NCBI RefSeq assembly: GCF_000317475.1
Contig: NC_019729.1
Location: 5,594,501-5,658,500, forward strand
Direction: 5' to 3'
From: Oscillatoria nigro-viridis PCC 7112
GTDB lineage: Bacteria; Cyanobacteriota; Cyanobacteriia; Cyanobacteriales; Microcoleaceae
Length of the DNA: 64,000 bases
The notes under the pieces were generated by a model that saw nothing but the letters and a program-made list of their open reading frames with translations, was not told the DNA's origin and did not search any database. Shown here in pieces: positions 52,565-60,955 of the stretch; the first letter of the stretch is position 1; each line of letters begins with the position of its first letter. Made by a program: the position numbers and the translations under genes.

Positions 52565-53790
52565 TGTCATCTACTATTTACCAAAGATCTGACTATACTT
52601 TCAAAGCTAATCGCAATCTTGGGCGGCATGGGTGGCTTAGACTTACTCCGGCTTATGGCGTGAAACTTGTGCAAAAGCTTTTGGCTTTTGTCGAGAGAGA
52701 GTCAATTATTCTTGACCCTTTCTCTGGTACAGCTACAACAGGACTTGTTGCTGCTCAACAAGGAAACCAAGCATTCGCCTTTGATATCAACCCGTTTCTT
52801 ATTTGGCTTGGGAACGCTAAATACAGAAACTATGATGAAGACTGCTTAATAGATGTTTTTAAAAAGGTACAACTAGCTTTAGAGGAATATAGAAGTTTAA
52901 TATCTCAAGACAATTGGACACCAAAAATATTTAACATTGAACGTTGGTGGTCTAGTTACACGCTAAAACTTCTTGCCTCATTGCGAATCGCTTTAGTAAA
53001 CCAATTCGGAGAACCTGAAGATAATGAGGGTTATGATATCGTTTGGATTGCGTTCTGTCGTTTAATAATTGAAACTTCATCAGCAGCTTTTAATCATATT
53101 TCCATGTCATTTAATGACACAGTCATTTATCATAAAATTGAAGGCATAGAAGAGCTTTTTTTTGATATCATAAAATTTATATCGAACTCTGCTAAGAATA
53201 CTATTATTGGTACTGCTAAGGTGTTGAAAGTAGATGCTCGTAACATAGCTGGTTTAGGTAATATTAAAGTCGATAAAGTGATAACTTCCCCACCTTACCC
53301 AAATCGGATCAGCTATATTCGTGAACTTCGTCCATATATGTACTGGACAAAGTTTTTAAACGAAGCAAAAGAAGCAGGTGAGATGGATTGGTTAGCGATT
53401 GGTGGAACATGGGGCATTGCAACTAGCCGTCTCAACTCCTGGCAAATACAGGAAAAAAGCTTACCGAAGCAAATATTCTCAACAGTAGAAAAGATAAGAA
53501 TGTCTGGTGGGAAAAATGCACCTCTTTTGGCAACTTACGTCCTAAAATACTTTCATGATATGCACTTACATTTGAGTTCTCTTAGAACTATTTTGGCAGA
53601 CGATGCGGAACTACACTACATTGTTGGCAATTCAACCTTTTTTGGCAATATGGTTGCTACAGAGGCGTTACTTTCAGAATCTATGCGCCTTCTTGGATAC
53701 TCAAATATTCACTCTGAAATTATTAGGAAACGGAACTCTAACAAAGCATTGTATGAATATTGTATTTCCGCAACTTGGTCAGTACGTTGA
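52564..53790 (+). CDS. DNA methyltransferase (SPPY-type, N4-cytosine class) of R-M system
   Basis: A 408-residue protein. Motif I ILDPFSGTATTGLVAAQQG (SAM site) lies near residue 50 and FAFDINPFL follows. The catalytic motif IV TSPPYPNRISYIREL lies near residue 244, with ~190 residues between that could include the target-recognition region. SPPY is usual in N4-methylcytosine enzymes. The C-terminal part (LHYIVGNSTFFGNM, EIIRKRNSNKALYEYCISAT) is common in R-M methyltransferases. The target site cannot be read from sequence. It is transcribed with the upstream endonuclease; a hairpin lies downstream. Confidence 0.85.
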   Translation: MSSTIYQRSDYTFKANRNLGRHGWLRLTPAYGVKLVQKLLAFVERESIILDPFSGTATTGLVAAQQGNQAFAFDINPFLIWLGNAKYRNYDEDCLIDVFKKVQLALEEYRSLISQDNWTPKIFNIERWWSSYTLKLLASLRIALVNQFGEPEDNEGYDIVWIAFCRLIIETSSAAFNHISMSFNDTVIYHKIEGIEELFFDIIKFISNSAKNTIIGTAKVLKVDARNIAGLGNIKVDKVITSPPYPNRISYIRELRPYMYWTKFLNEAKEAGEMDWLAIGGTWGIATSRLNSWQIQEKSLPKQIFSTVEKIRMSGGKNAPLLATYVLKYFHDMHLHLSSLRTILADDAELHYIVGNSTFFGNMVATEALLSESMRLLGYSNIHSEIIRKRNSNKALYEYCISATWSVR

Positions 53791-53866
53791 TGTCAGCTGA
53801 TAAATTTGTCTATCGTTTGTTCAATGCTAAAAAAAATCCGAAAAAATAGTATTAATTTAAACAAAA

Positions 53867-53901
53867 ATAGGTTGGGTTTAACACAAGTAAACCCAACCTA
53901 T
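53867..53901. terminator. Perfect 14-bp hairpin between R-M genes and cphA
   Basis: ATAGGTTGGGTTTA / TAAACCCAACCTAT with a 7-nt loop. It is located between converging genes, 77 bases after the methyltransferase stop and 23 before the cphA stop, so it can serve both strands. Confidence 0.75.
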
Positions 53902-53923
53902 CAATTTAATTTAAATTCAGGCT

Positions 53924-56644
53924 TTAGCCTTGATTCACAACAGTCGGTTTTAAACTTTCCTGTGATTTCGATGGATCTGAACCATTTTGCATTGCCACAG
54001 ATTCCTTAATCGGTTTCCGGGCTTCAATTAAAGTCAAAGCTTTGTTGACACCTTCAGGTAAAATCACTACCAAACTGCCGGCCGGAGCCTCGTCTAAAGC
54101 TTTGTTAACGGCTGTTGTTTCGTCGAGAATCAACTCGTATTCAACTTTAGATGTGTTTGCGGTTCCTGCAGAAATTGCCTCTGCAATTCCCTGGCAAATT
54201 AACTTTGCCACAACACCGGGTTCTCGCCCGCGCCGATCGCTATCTTCCTTCACAATGATACGATCGAACATCTCGGCCGAAAGTTTGCCCAGCGTGACAA
54301 AATCTTCATCTCGCCGGTCTCCGGGGGCGCCGACAACCCCGATCCGCAGTCCCGGCCAATTCAGCACGAAACTGCCCAAAGCTTTGTAGCTGTGGGGGTT
54401 GTGGGCGTAGTCGAGCAAAGCGTGATAGCTGCCCAATTTAAACAAATTCATCCGTCCGGGAGTTTGACCCACCGATGCTTGGAAGCTTGACAAAGCCGAT
54501 CGAATATCTTCTATTTTCACTCCTTGGGCAAAAGCCGCCAAACAAGCTGCTAAAGCATTGGCAATCATAAACGGCGCGCGCCCGCCCATCGTCAGCGGCA
54601 CGTTCACAGCCTGCTCAATTCTCAGCGTCCAATCGCCTTTCAAGATGGACAAATACCCATTTTCGTAAATCGCTGCCAGCCCGCCCGCAGCGGTATGTCT
54701 GGCAACCAGTTCGTTGTCCGGGTTCATCGAAAAATATGCAATTTGAGCCTTGACACGCTGCGCCATTTGTGATACGAGCGGGTCGTCTGCATTTAACACT
54801 GCATAGCCTTTGGGCATTACCGACTCGACGAGGACGCTCTTGAGTTTGGCAAGTTGTTCCACGGTGTCGATGTCGCCAATTCCCAAGTGATCGGCCGCGA
54901 CGTTCAAGACGACGCCGACATCGCACTGATCGAAGCCGAGGCCCGATCGCAAAATTCCGCCTCTAGCCGTTTCCAGCACCGCCACTTCTACCGTCGGGTC
55001 AGACAAAATCAATTGAGCACTCTGCGGCCCGGTATTATCTCCGCTTTCTACCAAATAATCGCCGATGTAAGTGCCGTCGGTAGTCGTGTAGCCAGTAATC
55101 TGACCGGTCTGCTTGACAATGTGGGCAAGCAGGCGAGTGGTTGTAGTTTTGCCGTTGGTTCCCGTTACCGCTAAAATCGGCACCCGGCTGGGTTGAGGCG
55201 AGGGGAAAAGCATATCGAAGACGGCGCCGGCCACGTTGCGGGGTAAACCTTGACTCGGGGCGACGTGCATTCTGAAACCCGGTGCTGCGTTGACTTCGAC
55301 GATGACGCCGCTGACATCGCGCAGGGGTTGGGAGATGTCGGGAGTTACTACGTCAATGCCGGCGATGTCCAAACCGATAATTTTGGCGACTCTGGAAAAC
55401 AGCCAGACGTTTTCAGGGTGGATTTCGTCGGTGCGATCGACTGCAATTCCACCGGTACTCAAGTTTGCTGTCGCGCGCAAAAATACTCTTTCGCCGGCGG
55501 GTACTACCGAATCCATCGCGTATCCTTGTTTTTGCAGCAAATCCAGGGACAATTTGTCGATCGTGATCCGAGTGAGCACGTTGTCGTGTCCGTCTCCTCG
55601 CTGCGGGTCGCGGTTTACTTCTTCAATAAGCTGTTCTACTGTAGACCTGCCGTTACCCACGACGTTAGCGGGGACTCGTTCTGCGACTGCTATGACTTGC
55701 CCGTTGACTACCAATACTCTGTGGTCGCGGCCGACGTAATAGCGCTCAACTATCACGCTTTTTGTTTTTGATGCCGCGCTGGCTAAATCGTAGGCTTCTT
55801 CTGCTGCTTCCCAGGAATTGATGTCGATCGTAATGCCGCGGCCGTGGTTGCCGTCTAGGGGTTTGAGGACGATCGGATAACCGCCGACATCTTCGATCGC
55901 CCCTTGCAGTTCATCCAAATAATGAATCACCGTCCCTCTCGGAACCGGCACGCCGGCGCTGGCGAGGATATTTTTGGTACCTTCCTTGTCGCAGGCAAGT
56001 TCTACCCCCAAAACTCCCGTGCGGTTGCTCAGAGTTGCCTGAATCCGCTTTTGGTGAACCCCGTAGCCGAGTTGAATCATAAACCTAGCGCTCAAAGGCA
56101 TCCAAGGAATGCCGCGCGCTTCTGCTTCCTTAATCAGTGTTTCCGTGCTCGGCCCCAGGGCCGCCGAAGCAGCAAACTCTCTCAGGTCTCTCAAATCTTG
56201 GACTAATTCTGCTGCGGCATAAGTGCCTGTCTCGGCAATGCTTTGGCACATCCGCACGCCCGCCCGGGCTGCATAGCGACCTGCTTGTTCGTTTTGATAC
56301 TCGATTACTACTTGGTAAATGCCTGGGGTCGCAGTCTCGCGGGTGCGGCCGAACCCGACCGGCATTCCTGCCATTTCCTGAAGTTCTAGGGCGACGTGTT
56401 CGATTACGTGTCCCATCATTGTGCCTTCTCTGACCCGTTGCAGGAATCCTCCCTGATGGCCTGGAGAACAGTGATGCTCGTTCAAACTCGGAAGTGCGGC
56501 GATCAACCCTTCGTAGAAGCCAGGAATTTCCGATGTGGTTTTATCTGCCCACTCCTCTAAATCCAGACGCATCAGGACGAGTTTATGCCGTCGGATGCTC
56601 CAGTAGTTGGGGCCGCGTAAGGTCTGGATTTTAAGTATTTTCAT
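53924..56644 (-). CDS. cphA: Cyanophycin synthetase
   Basis: A 906-residue enzyme polymerising Asp and Arg into multi-L-arginyl-poly-L-aspartate (cyanophycin), the cyanobacterial nitrogen store. The N-terminal domain (MKILKIQTLRGPNYWSIRRH) is followed by an ATP-grasp (YPIVLKPLDGNHGRGITIDI; VVEVNAAPGFRMH) around residues 220-485. The Mur-ligase-like half has VTGTNGKTTTTRLLAH, LETARGGILRSGLGF and DYAHNPHSYKALG. The C-terminal tail (SDPSKSQESLKPTV) is extra and variable. cphB lies 338 bases upstream in the same direction, so synthesis and breakdown are clustered. Confidence 0.97.
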   Translation of the reverse strand: MKILKIQTLRGPNYWSIRRHKLVLMRLDLEEWADKTTSEIPGFYEGLIAALPSLNEHHCSPGHQGGFLQRVREGTMMGHVIEHVALELQEMAGMPVGFGRTRETATPGIYQVVIEYQNEQAGRYAARAGVRMCQSIAETGTYAAAELVQDLRDLREFAASAALGPSTETLIKEAEARGIPWMPLSARFMIQLGYGVHQKRIQATLSNRTGVLGVELACDKEGTKNILASAGVPVPRGTVIHYLDELQGAIEDVGGYPIVLKPLDGNHGRGITIDINSWEAAEEAYDLASAASKTKSVIVERYYVGRDHRVLVVNGQVIAVAERVPANVVGNGRSTVEQLIEEVNRDPQRGDGHDNVLTRITIDKLSLDLLQKQGYAMDSVVPAGERVFLRATANLSTGGIAVDRTDEIHPENVWLFSRVAKIIGLDIAGIDVVTPDISQPLRDVSGVIVEVNAAPGFRMHVAPSQGLPRNVAGAVFDMLFPSPQPSRVPILAVTGTNGKTTTTRLLAHIVKQTGQITGYTTTDGTYIGDYLVESGDNTGPQSAQLILSDPTVEVAVLETARGGILRSGLGFDQCDVGVVLNVAADHLGIGDIDTVEQLAKLKSVLVESVMPKGYAVLNADDPLVSQMAQRVKAQIAYFSMNPDNELVARHTAAGGLAAIYENGYLSILKGDWTLRIEQAVNVPLTMGGRAPFMIANALAACLAAFAQGVKIEDIRSALSSFQASVGQTPGRMNLFKLGSYHALLDYAHNPHSYKALGSFVLNWPGLRIGVVGAPGDRRDEDFVTLGKLSAEMFDRIIVKEDSDRRGREPGVVAKLICQGIAEAISAGTANTSKVEYELILDETTAVNKALDEAPAGSLVVILPEGVNKALTLIEARKPIKESVAMQNGSDPSKSQESLKPTVVNQG

Positions 56645-56982
56645 GGCAGTTAGAGGGGTATGGGGCGCGAAATCTTATAGATAATAGGAGCATTTATTCA
56701 ATTTCGATCTAGATTGCTCGATCGACTGTTCGCTGCGAACAGTTTGGGAGTGAATTTCCAGTTATGGGCTACCCAATTGAAAATTTGTGCCCCTGCGAGC
56801 GGCTCAAAACAAGTACAGGTCAATTGCTAGCAAAAACTCAAAGCCCGAAGCTAGCATTTTCTGTCGTTCGGCCTTCTGGGGTCAGCCCGTGGCTGCTTCG
56901 GAATCTATTGTATTGTTGTATCCATGATTCGGCCGGAATGCCGCCTAATTTCTGCCGAATCAATGACAAGAGATGTTCTACG
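56645..56982. other. cphB-cphA intergenic region
   Basis: About 340 bases separating two minus-strand genes. It has no palindrome of note. TGTTCGCTGCGAACAG (near 56727) is a short inverted repeat. An independent cphA promoter is likely, but no clear -10/-35 was identified. Confidence 0.5.
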
Positions 56983-57876
56983 TTAGTTGGCTGTGCGGCA
57001 TTCCGGGGGCCAGCCAGACTCGGAACAAGCTCCTGATGGCATTGGTTTGCCTAGGGGCATATTGTAGCAATCTCCGTGACACAGAACGTGCAAGCGCATA
57101 TTGAACAGACTTAAGGGTTCTGTCGCTCCTACCATAGACTCATTGGTATAAAAATTTTCCCTAGAATCAACAATAGTCACAGTGCCTTTACCGAGAATTT
57201 TCATAGTATCGTCTCCCTCAAACAAGGCGCAGGTGTCTTCGTCAATACCAATAGCGATGCGATCGGGATGGCAAGCCACAGCCGACAGCAAGCGAGCCAT
57301 GCGGTTGCGGTTGTGAAAATGCTGGTCTACGATGATCTCAGGGATAATGTTAAGTCCGTTTGCCATGTCTACTAAAGAGCGGTTCGGTGACGCCCCACTC
57401 CCCCCGCCTGCAATCATGTGATATCCCATCACCGCAGCACCCGCGCTGGTACCGGCGAGGGTAATCTTGCCTTCGAGAGTTTCTTTGCGAATTTTCTCCA
57501 TCAGCGGGGTGTCCGCCAGCAGCCCGCAGAGCCGCAGTTGGTCGCCGCCTGTGATGAATACGCCCGTACAGTCTTCTAAGTAATCTTTCCAGACGGGGTT
57601 TTCGCCTTGTTCGCGTTCGCGGATGTCCACTACTTTGACGGCGCTAACGCCCATTTCGTCAAATATGGTGCGGTAGCGGTTGCTAATTCCTTCGGGATCT
57701 CGCGAGGCGCACGGAACGATCGCCAGCCGAGCGTTTGCACCCCCAGCACGGCAAAAAAAGGTGTTCAAAATCTCTCGCCCGTGAACTTTGTCTTCGGCTC
57801 CCCCGATGACCATAATCGAGGTTTTTGTGCGCTGGGGAATGTTGTGTTCAAGGGCTTGAGATGTCAACTGCTGCAT
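56983..57876 (-). CDS. cphB: Cyanophycinase
   Basis: A 297-residue serine exopeptidase of family S51 that degrades cyanophycin to beta-Asp-Arg dipeptides. Markers are IMVIGGAEDKVHGREIL, GVFITGGDQLRL, the nucleophile elbow LAGTSAGAAVMGYHMI, DQHFHNRNRMARLL and IGIDEDTCALFE. The start ATG 57876 has AGAGGAAG upstream; an earlier in-frame ATG (57909) lacks one. The C-terminus (ACSESGWPPECRTAN) is unusually cysteine-containing. Paired with cphA as in most cyanobacteria. Confidence 0.96.
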   Translation of the reverse strand: MQQLTSQALEHNIPQRTKTSIMVIGGAEDKVHGREILNTFFCRAGGANARLAIVPCASRDPEGISNRYRTIFDEMGVSAVKVVDIREREQGENPVWKDYLEDCTGVFITGGDQLRLCGLLADTPLMEKIRKETLEGKITLAGTSAGAAVMGYHMIAGGGSGASPNRSLVDMANGLNIIPEIIVDQHFHNRNRMARLLSAVACHPDRIAIGIDEDTCALFEGDDTMKILGKGTVTIVDSRENFYTNESMVGATEPLSLFNMRLHVLCHGDCYNMPLGKPMPSGACSESGWPPECRTAN

Positions 57877-58207
57877 GGTTTGTCTTCCTCTGTTGGATGT
57901 GAAATTCAATTTTGCCGTGGCTGTGCGTAGAATAGGGCTTTTTAAGAATAAATATTTGTTGGTGCGAGCGAGGTGCGATCGCCGATCGCGCGCTCCCGCA
58001 GTTGTTTGGCGGCGAGTTTGCTTGCAGTCGCTGTCATGAAAAACTGATGATTGTTGTACAAAACGGGCCCGCCGACAAAGGAAGAGAATTTAACTTGCAA
58101 AAATTCTCAGAAATTATAAGAAATTATAAAGAATAAAGCAATTACTGAAAACTGAACTCCCCCTAAGGGTCAAACTAGAGGTGATGTATCAATAAATTCC
58201 AATAATT
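57877..58207. other. cphB-trmD divergent intergenic region
   Basis: About 330 bases holding a HIP1-like GTGCGATCGCCGATCGCGCG near 57973. It presumably contains both promoters. The repeated AGAAATTATAAGAAATTATAAAG near 58110-58132 is a short tandem repeat. No gene is seen. Confidence 0.5.
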
Positions 58208-58903
58208 GTGCGCTTTGACGTAGTTACCTTATTTCCAGAATTTTTCCGGGCTCCCCTGGAGTCGGGACTGATGGGCAAAGCCTTAGCTAAAAATATTGCC
58301 GAGGTGAATTTTGTCAATCCCCGCGATTTTACCACAGACAAGCACCAGCGAGTCGATGATGAGCCTTACGGGGGCGGAGTGGGAATGCTGATGAAGCCGG
58401 AACCGATTTTTGCTGCCGTGGAGTCGCTGCCAGTTTTGCCGAGGCGGGAGGTGATTTTGCTGACTCCCCAGGGGGAACCGATGCAGCAGGCGATGTTTCG
58501 GGAGTTGGCGGCCGCGCGCGATCAGTTGGTGTTGATTTGCGGTCATTATGAAGGTGTGGACGATCGAGTCCTGCATTTGGTAACTCGCGAGGTATCTTTG
58601 GGGGATTTTGTGCTCACGGGGGGCGAAATTCCGGCTTTGGCTTTGATTAATGGGGTTTTGCGATTGCTGCGGGGAACTGTAGCGAAGGAAGATTCGCTGA
58701 AGTTTGAGAGTTTTGAGGACGGACTTTTGGATTATCCGCAGTACACTCGACCGGCGGATTTTCGGGGATTGAAGGTGCCCGACGTGCTGCTGTCTGGTAA
58801 TCACGCAGAAATTGCTCGCTGGCGCAGGGAACAGCAAATTGAAAGAACTCGATCGCGCCGGCTGGATTTGTACGAGCTTTGGTTGCAGGAGAAGGCAGAA
58901 TAG
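58208..58903 (+). CDS. trmD: tRNA (guanine-N1)-methyltransferase
   Basis: A 231-residue SPOUT-class enzyme methylating G37 of tRNAs with SAM, which prevents +1 frameshifting. Trefoil-knot signatures: YGGGVGMLMKPEPIF, LICGHYEGVDDRV, VSLGDFVLTGGEIPALALIN. The C-terminal LLSGNHAEIARWRREQ and TRSRRLDLYELW follow. The start codon is GTG at 58208. The ribosomal-protein and rim genes often nearby in other bacteria are absent, as is usual in cyanobacteria. Confidence 0.96.
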   Translation: MRFDVVTLFPEFFRAPLESGLMGKALAKNIAEVNFVNPRDFTTDKHQRVDDEPYGGGVGMLMKPEPIFAAVESLPVLPRREVILLTPQGEPMQQAMFRELAAARDQLVLICGHYEGVDDRVLHLVTREVSLGDFVLTGGEIPALALINGVLRLLRGTVAKEDSLKFESFEDGLLDYPQYTRPADFRGLKVPDVLLSGNHAEIARWRREQQIERTRSRRLDLYELWLQEKAE

Positions 58904-58929
58904 GAGAAAGGGCGATCGCACGAGCGGTC

Positions 58930-58995
58930 AGAAACCGGGTTTTTTGGGGTAATACTTCGTTGCAGTCCAGAGATTTGGTAAAAAACCCGGTTTCT
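58930..58995. repeat. 66-nt palindrome-ended element (family 2), copy 2, reverse orientation
   Basis: AGAAACCGGGTTTTTT and AAAAAACCCGGTTTCT form the ends. The interior ACTTCGTTGCAGTCCAGAG is the reverse complement of the interior of the copy at 9772-9837, with identical length. The rest of the 58904-59286 gap (383 bases) is AT-rich, with no gene seen. Confidence 0.8.
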
Positions 58996-59286
58996 TTGGT
59001 CTTGATGTGTAAGTCCCGTATATTTAAGGTCCTAATAAATTTTGGATTCGCCTTTGTAAGCTTTTGAGTTCAAAAGAGCGATCGAGAAGTCGCCGATAAT
59101 TTTCTAGCGTTTCCAGCATTAACCTTTCTCTCCTCCCTCCAGTAACTTTAGGATTGCCATAACGGCTAGGAAATCAGCAAAAAAAAATCTTTAACACTCG
59201 GAGCGGCATTAAAAAATAAATTCAATTATATCCGCACAAATATGAAATAATTGTCTTTCGATATACTTCCAAAACCGAAATTTTAC

Positions 59287-59766
59287 ATGAACATCCGCAT
59301 CGGCAACGGCTACGACATTCACTGCTTAGTTCCAGAACGCCCCCTCATCCTCGGCGGCGTCCACATTCCCCACGAATTAGGCTTACTCGGACACAGCGAC
59401 GCCGACGTACTTACCCACGCTATCATGGACGCGATGCTCGGAGCTCTCAGCTTAGGAGATATCGGGCTGTATTTCCCTCCAACTGACCCGAAATGGAAAG
59501 GTGCTGATAGTCTCGTATTGCTGGCACAAGTCAATCAGTTAATATTAGATAAAGGCTGGGAAATCGGCAATATTGATTCGGTGGTGGTGGCCGAACGTCC
59601 AAAGCTGAAACCGCATATTGAGCAAATGCGCGATCGGCTTTCTACTGTCCTACAATTAAAACCCGACCAAATCGGCATCAAAGCTACTACAAACGAAAAG
59701 TTAGGGCCCGTGGGGAGAGAAGAAGGAATCGCGGCTTACGCTGTAGTTTTGCTGGGCAAAAAATAA
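59287..59766 (+). CDS. ispF: 2-C-methyl-D-erythritol 2,4-cyclodiphosphate synthase
   Basis: A 159-residue trimeric enzyme of the MEP isoprenoid pathway. Zinc ligands are in GYDIHCL and [17 protein letters not shown]. Further signatures are [12 protein letters not shown] and the C-terminal [20 protein letters not shown]. The start ATG 59287 ([10 protein letters not shown]) matches family length; an in-frame start 36 bases upstream is rejected. Provides precursors for carotenoids and phytol. Confidence 0.96.
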   Translation: MNIRIGNGYDIHCLVPERPLILGGVHIPHELGLLGHSDADVLTHAIMDAMLGALSLGDIGLYFPPTDPKWKGADSLVLLAQVNQLILDKGWEIGNIDSVVVAERPKLKPHIEQMRDRLSTVLQLKPDQIGIKATTNEKLGPVGREEGIAAYAVVLLGKK

Positions 59767-59828
59767 AGCTCGGGTTTGATAGTAGAAGTTGAATTTACTT
59801 AAACTTATACCCTAGGAAGGCTGAAACC

Positions 59829-60347
59829 ATGCAAACTGAAACCTTGGATTTAGAGTTACCCGTAGACGCCGATATTATCGCATTGGATAAGAACGATCGG
59901 GTAGTCGTGCTAATCGAAGTCAAAATTATTCAAGCTCAAGAAAAGGGAGCCAAGCAGAGGATTGCTGACTACATGATATCTTGGATGAAAGCTGCGTTAG
60001 CGAAAATGTCCGAGCAAGGCACCATCATTCCCTATGCGATGTTTGTTGACACCGAACAGATGCTGATTTTCAAATGGGACGGAGTAAATTTATCTGAACC
60101 TGTTTGTTCTCTAAACACTGCTGAGATACTTCGCTATTATGAGCCTGAATTTGGCAACAAACGGATATTTAAGCGATACCTAACTAGACTGGTTGAAGCA
60201 TGGCTGCGCGACTTAGCTTATAATTGGAAGTCTGAGATTCCAACCGCGTCAGAACAGATAGCAAAAATCGGCTTGCTGCCACTGCTAGCAGGTGGAACGA
60301 CAAAATCAGGGGTAGAAATTGGTGGCAATTTTATATATCGAGACTAA
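59829..60347 (+). CDS. Putative PD-(D/E)XK-like protein, first gene of a nuclease-like pair
   Basis: A 172-residue protein with a good Shine-Dalgarno (AGGAAGG) and ATG 59829. The N-terminal half shows DADIIALDKNDRVVVLIEVK, a strand with Asp, then strand E-V-K, the PD-(D/E)XK nuclease layout. QRIADYMISWMKAALAK and MFVDTEQMLIFKWDG follow, as in nuclease-fold proteins with an IADYM helix. The C-terminal half (FKRYLTRLVEAWLRDLAYNW) is helical. It overlaps the next gene, a PIN-like protein, by 29 bases, so the two are translationally linked. Function unknown; a defence or toxin-antitoxin-like role is inferred from context only. Confidence 0.68.
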   Translation: MQTETLDLELPVDADIIALDKNDRVVVLIEVKIIQAQEKGAKQRIADYMISWMKAALAKMSEQGTIIPYAMFVDTEQMLIFKWDGVNLSEPVCSLNTAEILRYYEPEFGNKRIFKRYLTRLVEAWLRDLAYNWKSEIPTASEQIAKIGLLPLLAGGTTKSGVEIGGNFIYRD

Positions 60348-60927
60348 CTTTCTGATGAGCATTGCTACGGGACGCGACCCTGACGCTAACAACTTGTTGG
60401 TGAGTGTACCGACATCAGTCAGCATAGCCATACCAAGTATTTGCTGCATGGAATCACTTTCGGCTTTAGAAGACGAAATCAAGCGACGCAACCGTTTTTT
60501 AGATGAAATGGAAAAACAAATTAGTCAGCTAAAGCGAGATAAAACTTCCCCCTCTGCCCAGTCTCTTGTCTTCCACTTAGAGCAATCACTCAATGAAAAC
60601 GAGGCTCTGATAAATGATATTAATGCACGTCTTTTTACAGCTCTTGATTTGTCGGCCACAAAGATAGAAATGATTTCCTTAACAGCAGGCATACTTCAAG
60701 CAAGTTTGAATTCAATTTTTATTGAAGAAGACCCTACAGACAATTTGATTCTGCACTGCATCTTGAATCACGCACACTTACATCCTCATGAAGTCAAGGT
60801 ATTTTTGATCAATAATACCAAAGAATTTGGTCTGCCCAAAGTTCAAGATGCTTTGCGGGAAGTAGGGATAACCAAGTATTTTTCGCGCACTGAAGACTTT
60901 CTCGGTTGGTTACAATCTCAGTCATAG
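60319..60927 (+). CDS. PIN-like domain protein, second gene of the pair
   Basis: A 202-residue protein from GTG 60319. It starts VAILYIETNFLMSIATG, resembling the LDTN strand of PIN domains but with Glu replacing the first Asp. Then comes CMESLSALEDE (second acid), a long charged helix (KRRNRFLDEMEKQISQLKRD), and DPTDNLILHCILNHA (third acid). In FLINNTKEFG, the usual fourth Asp is Asn/Thr. The ~70-residue helical insertion makes it longer than VapC. It may be an RNase or an inactive PIN scaffold; partner and target unknown. Confidence 0.68.
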   Translation: MVAILYIETNFLMSIATGRDPDANNLLVSVPTSVSIAIPSICCMESLSALEDEIKRRNRFLDEMEKQISQLKRDKTSPSAQSLVFHLEQSLNENEALINDINARLFTALDLSATKIEMISLTAGILQASLNSIFIEEDPTDNLILHCILNHAHLHPHEVKVFLINNTKEFGLPKVQDALREVGITKYFSRTEDFLGWLQSQS

Positions 60928-60955
60928 TTGCACGCAGGTGGTAAACTAAAAAATT

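Noticed and set aside
55250-55771. Long plus-strand frames across cphA
   Set aside because: Antisense shadows of the strongly supported cphA coding sequence.
58283-58921. 212-codon minus-strand frame
   Set aside because: Antisense shadow of trmD.
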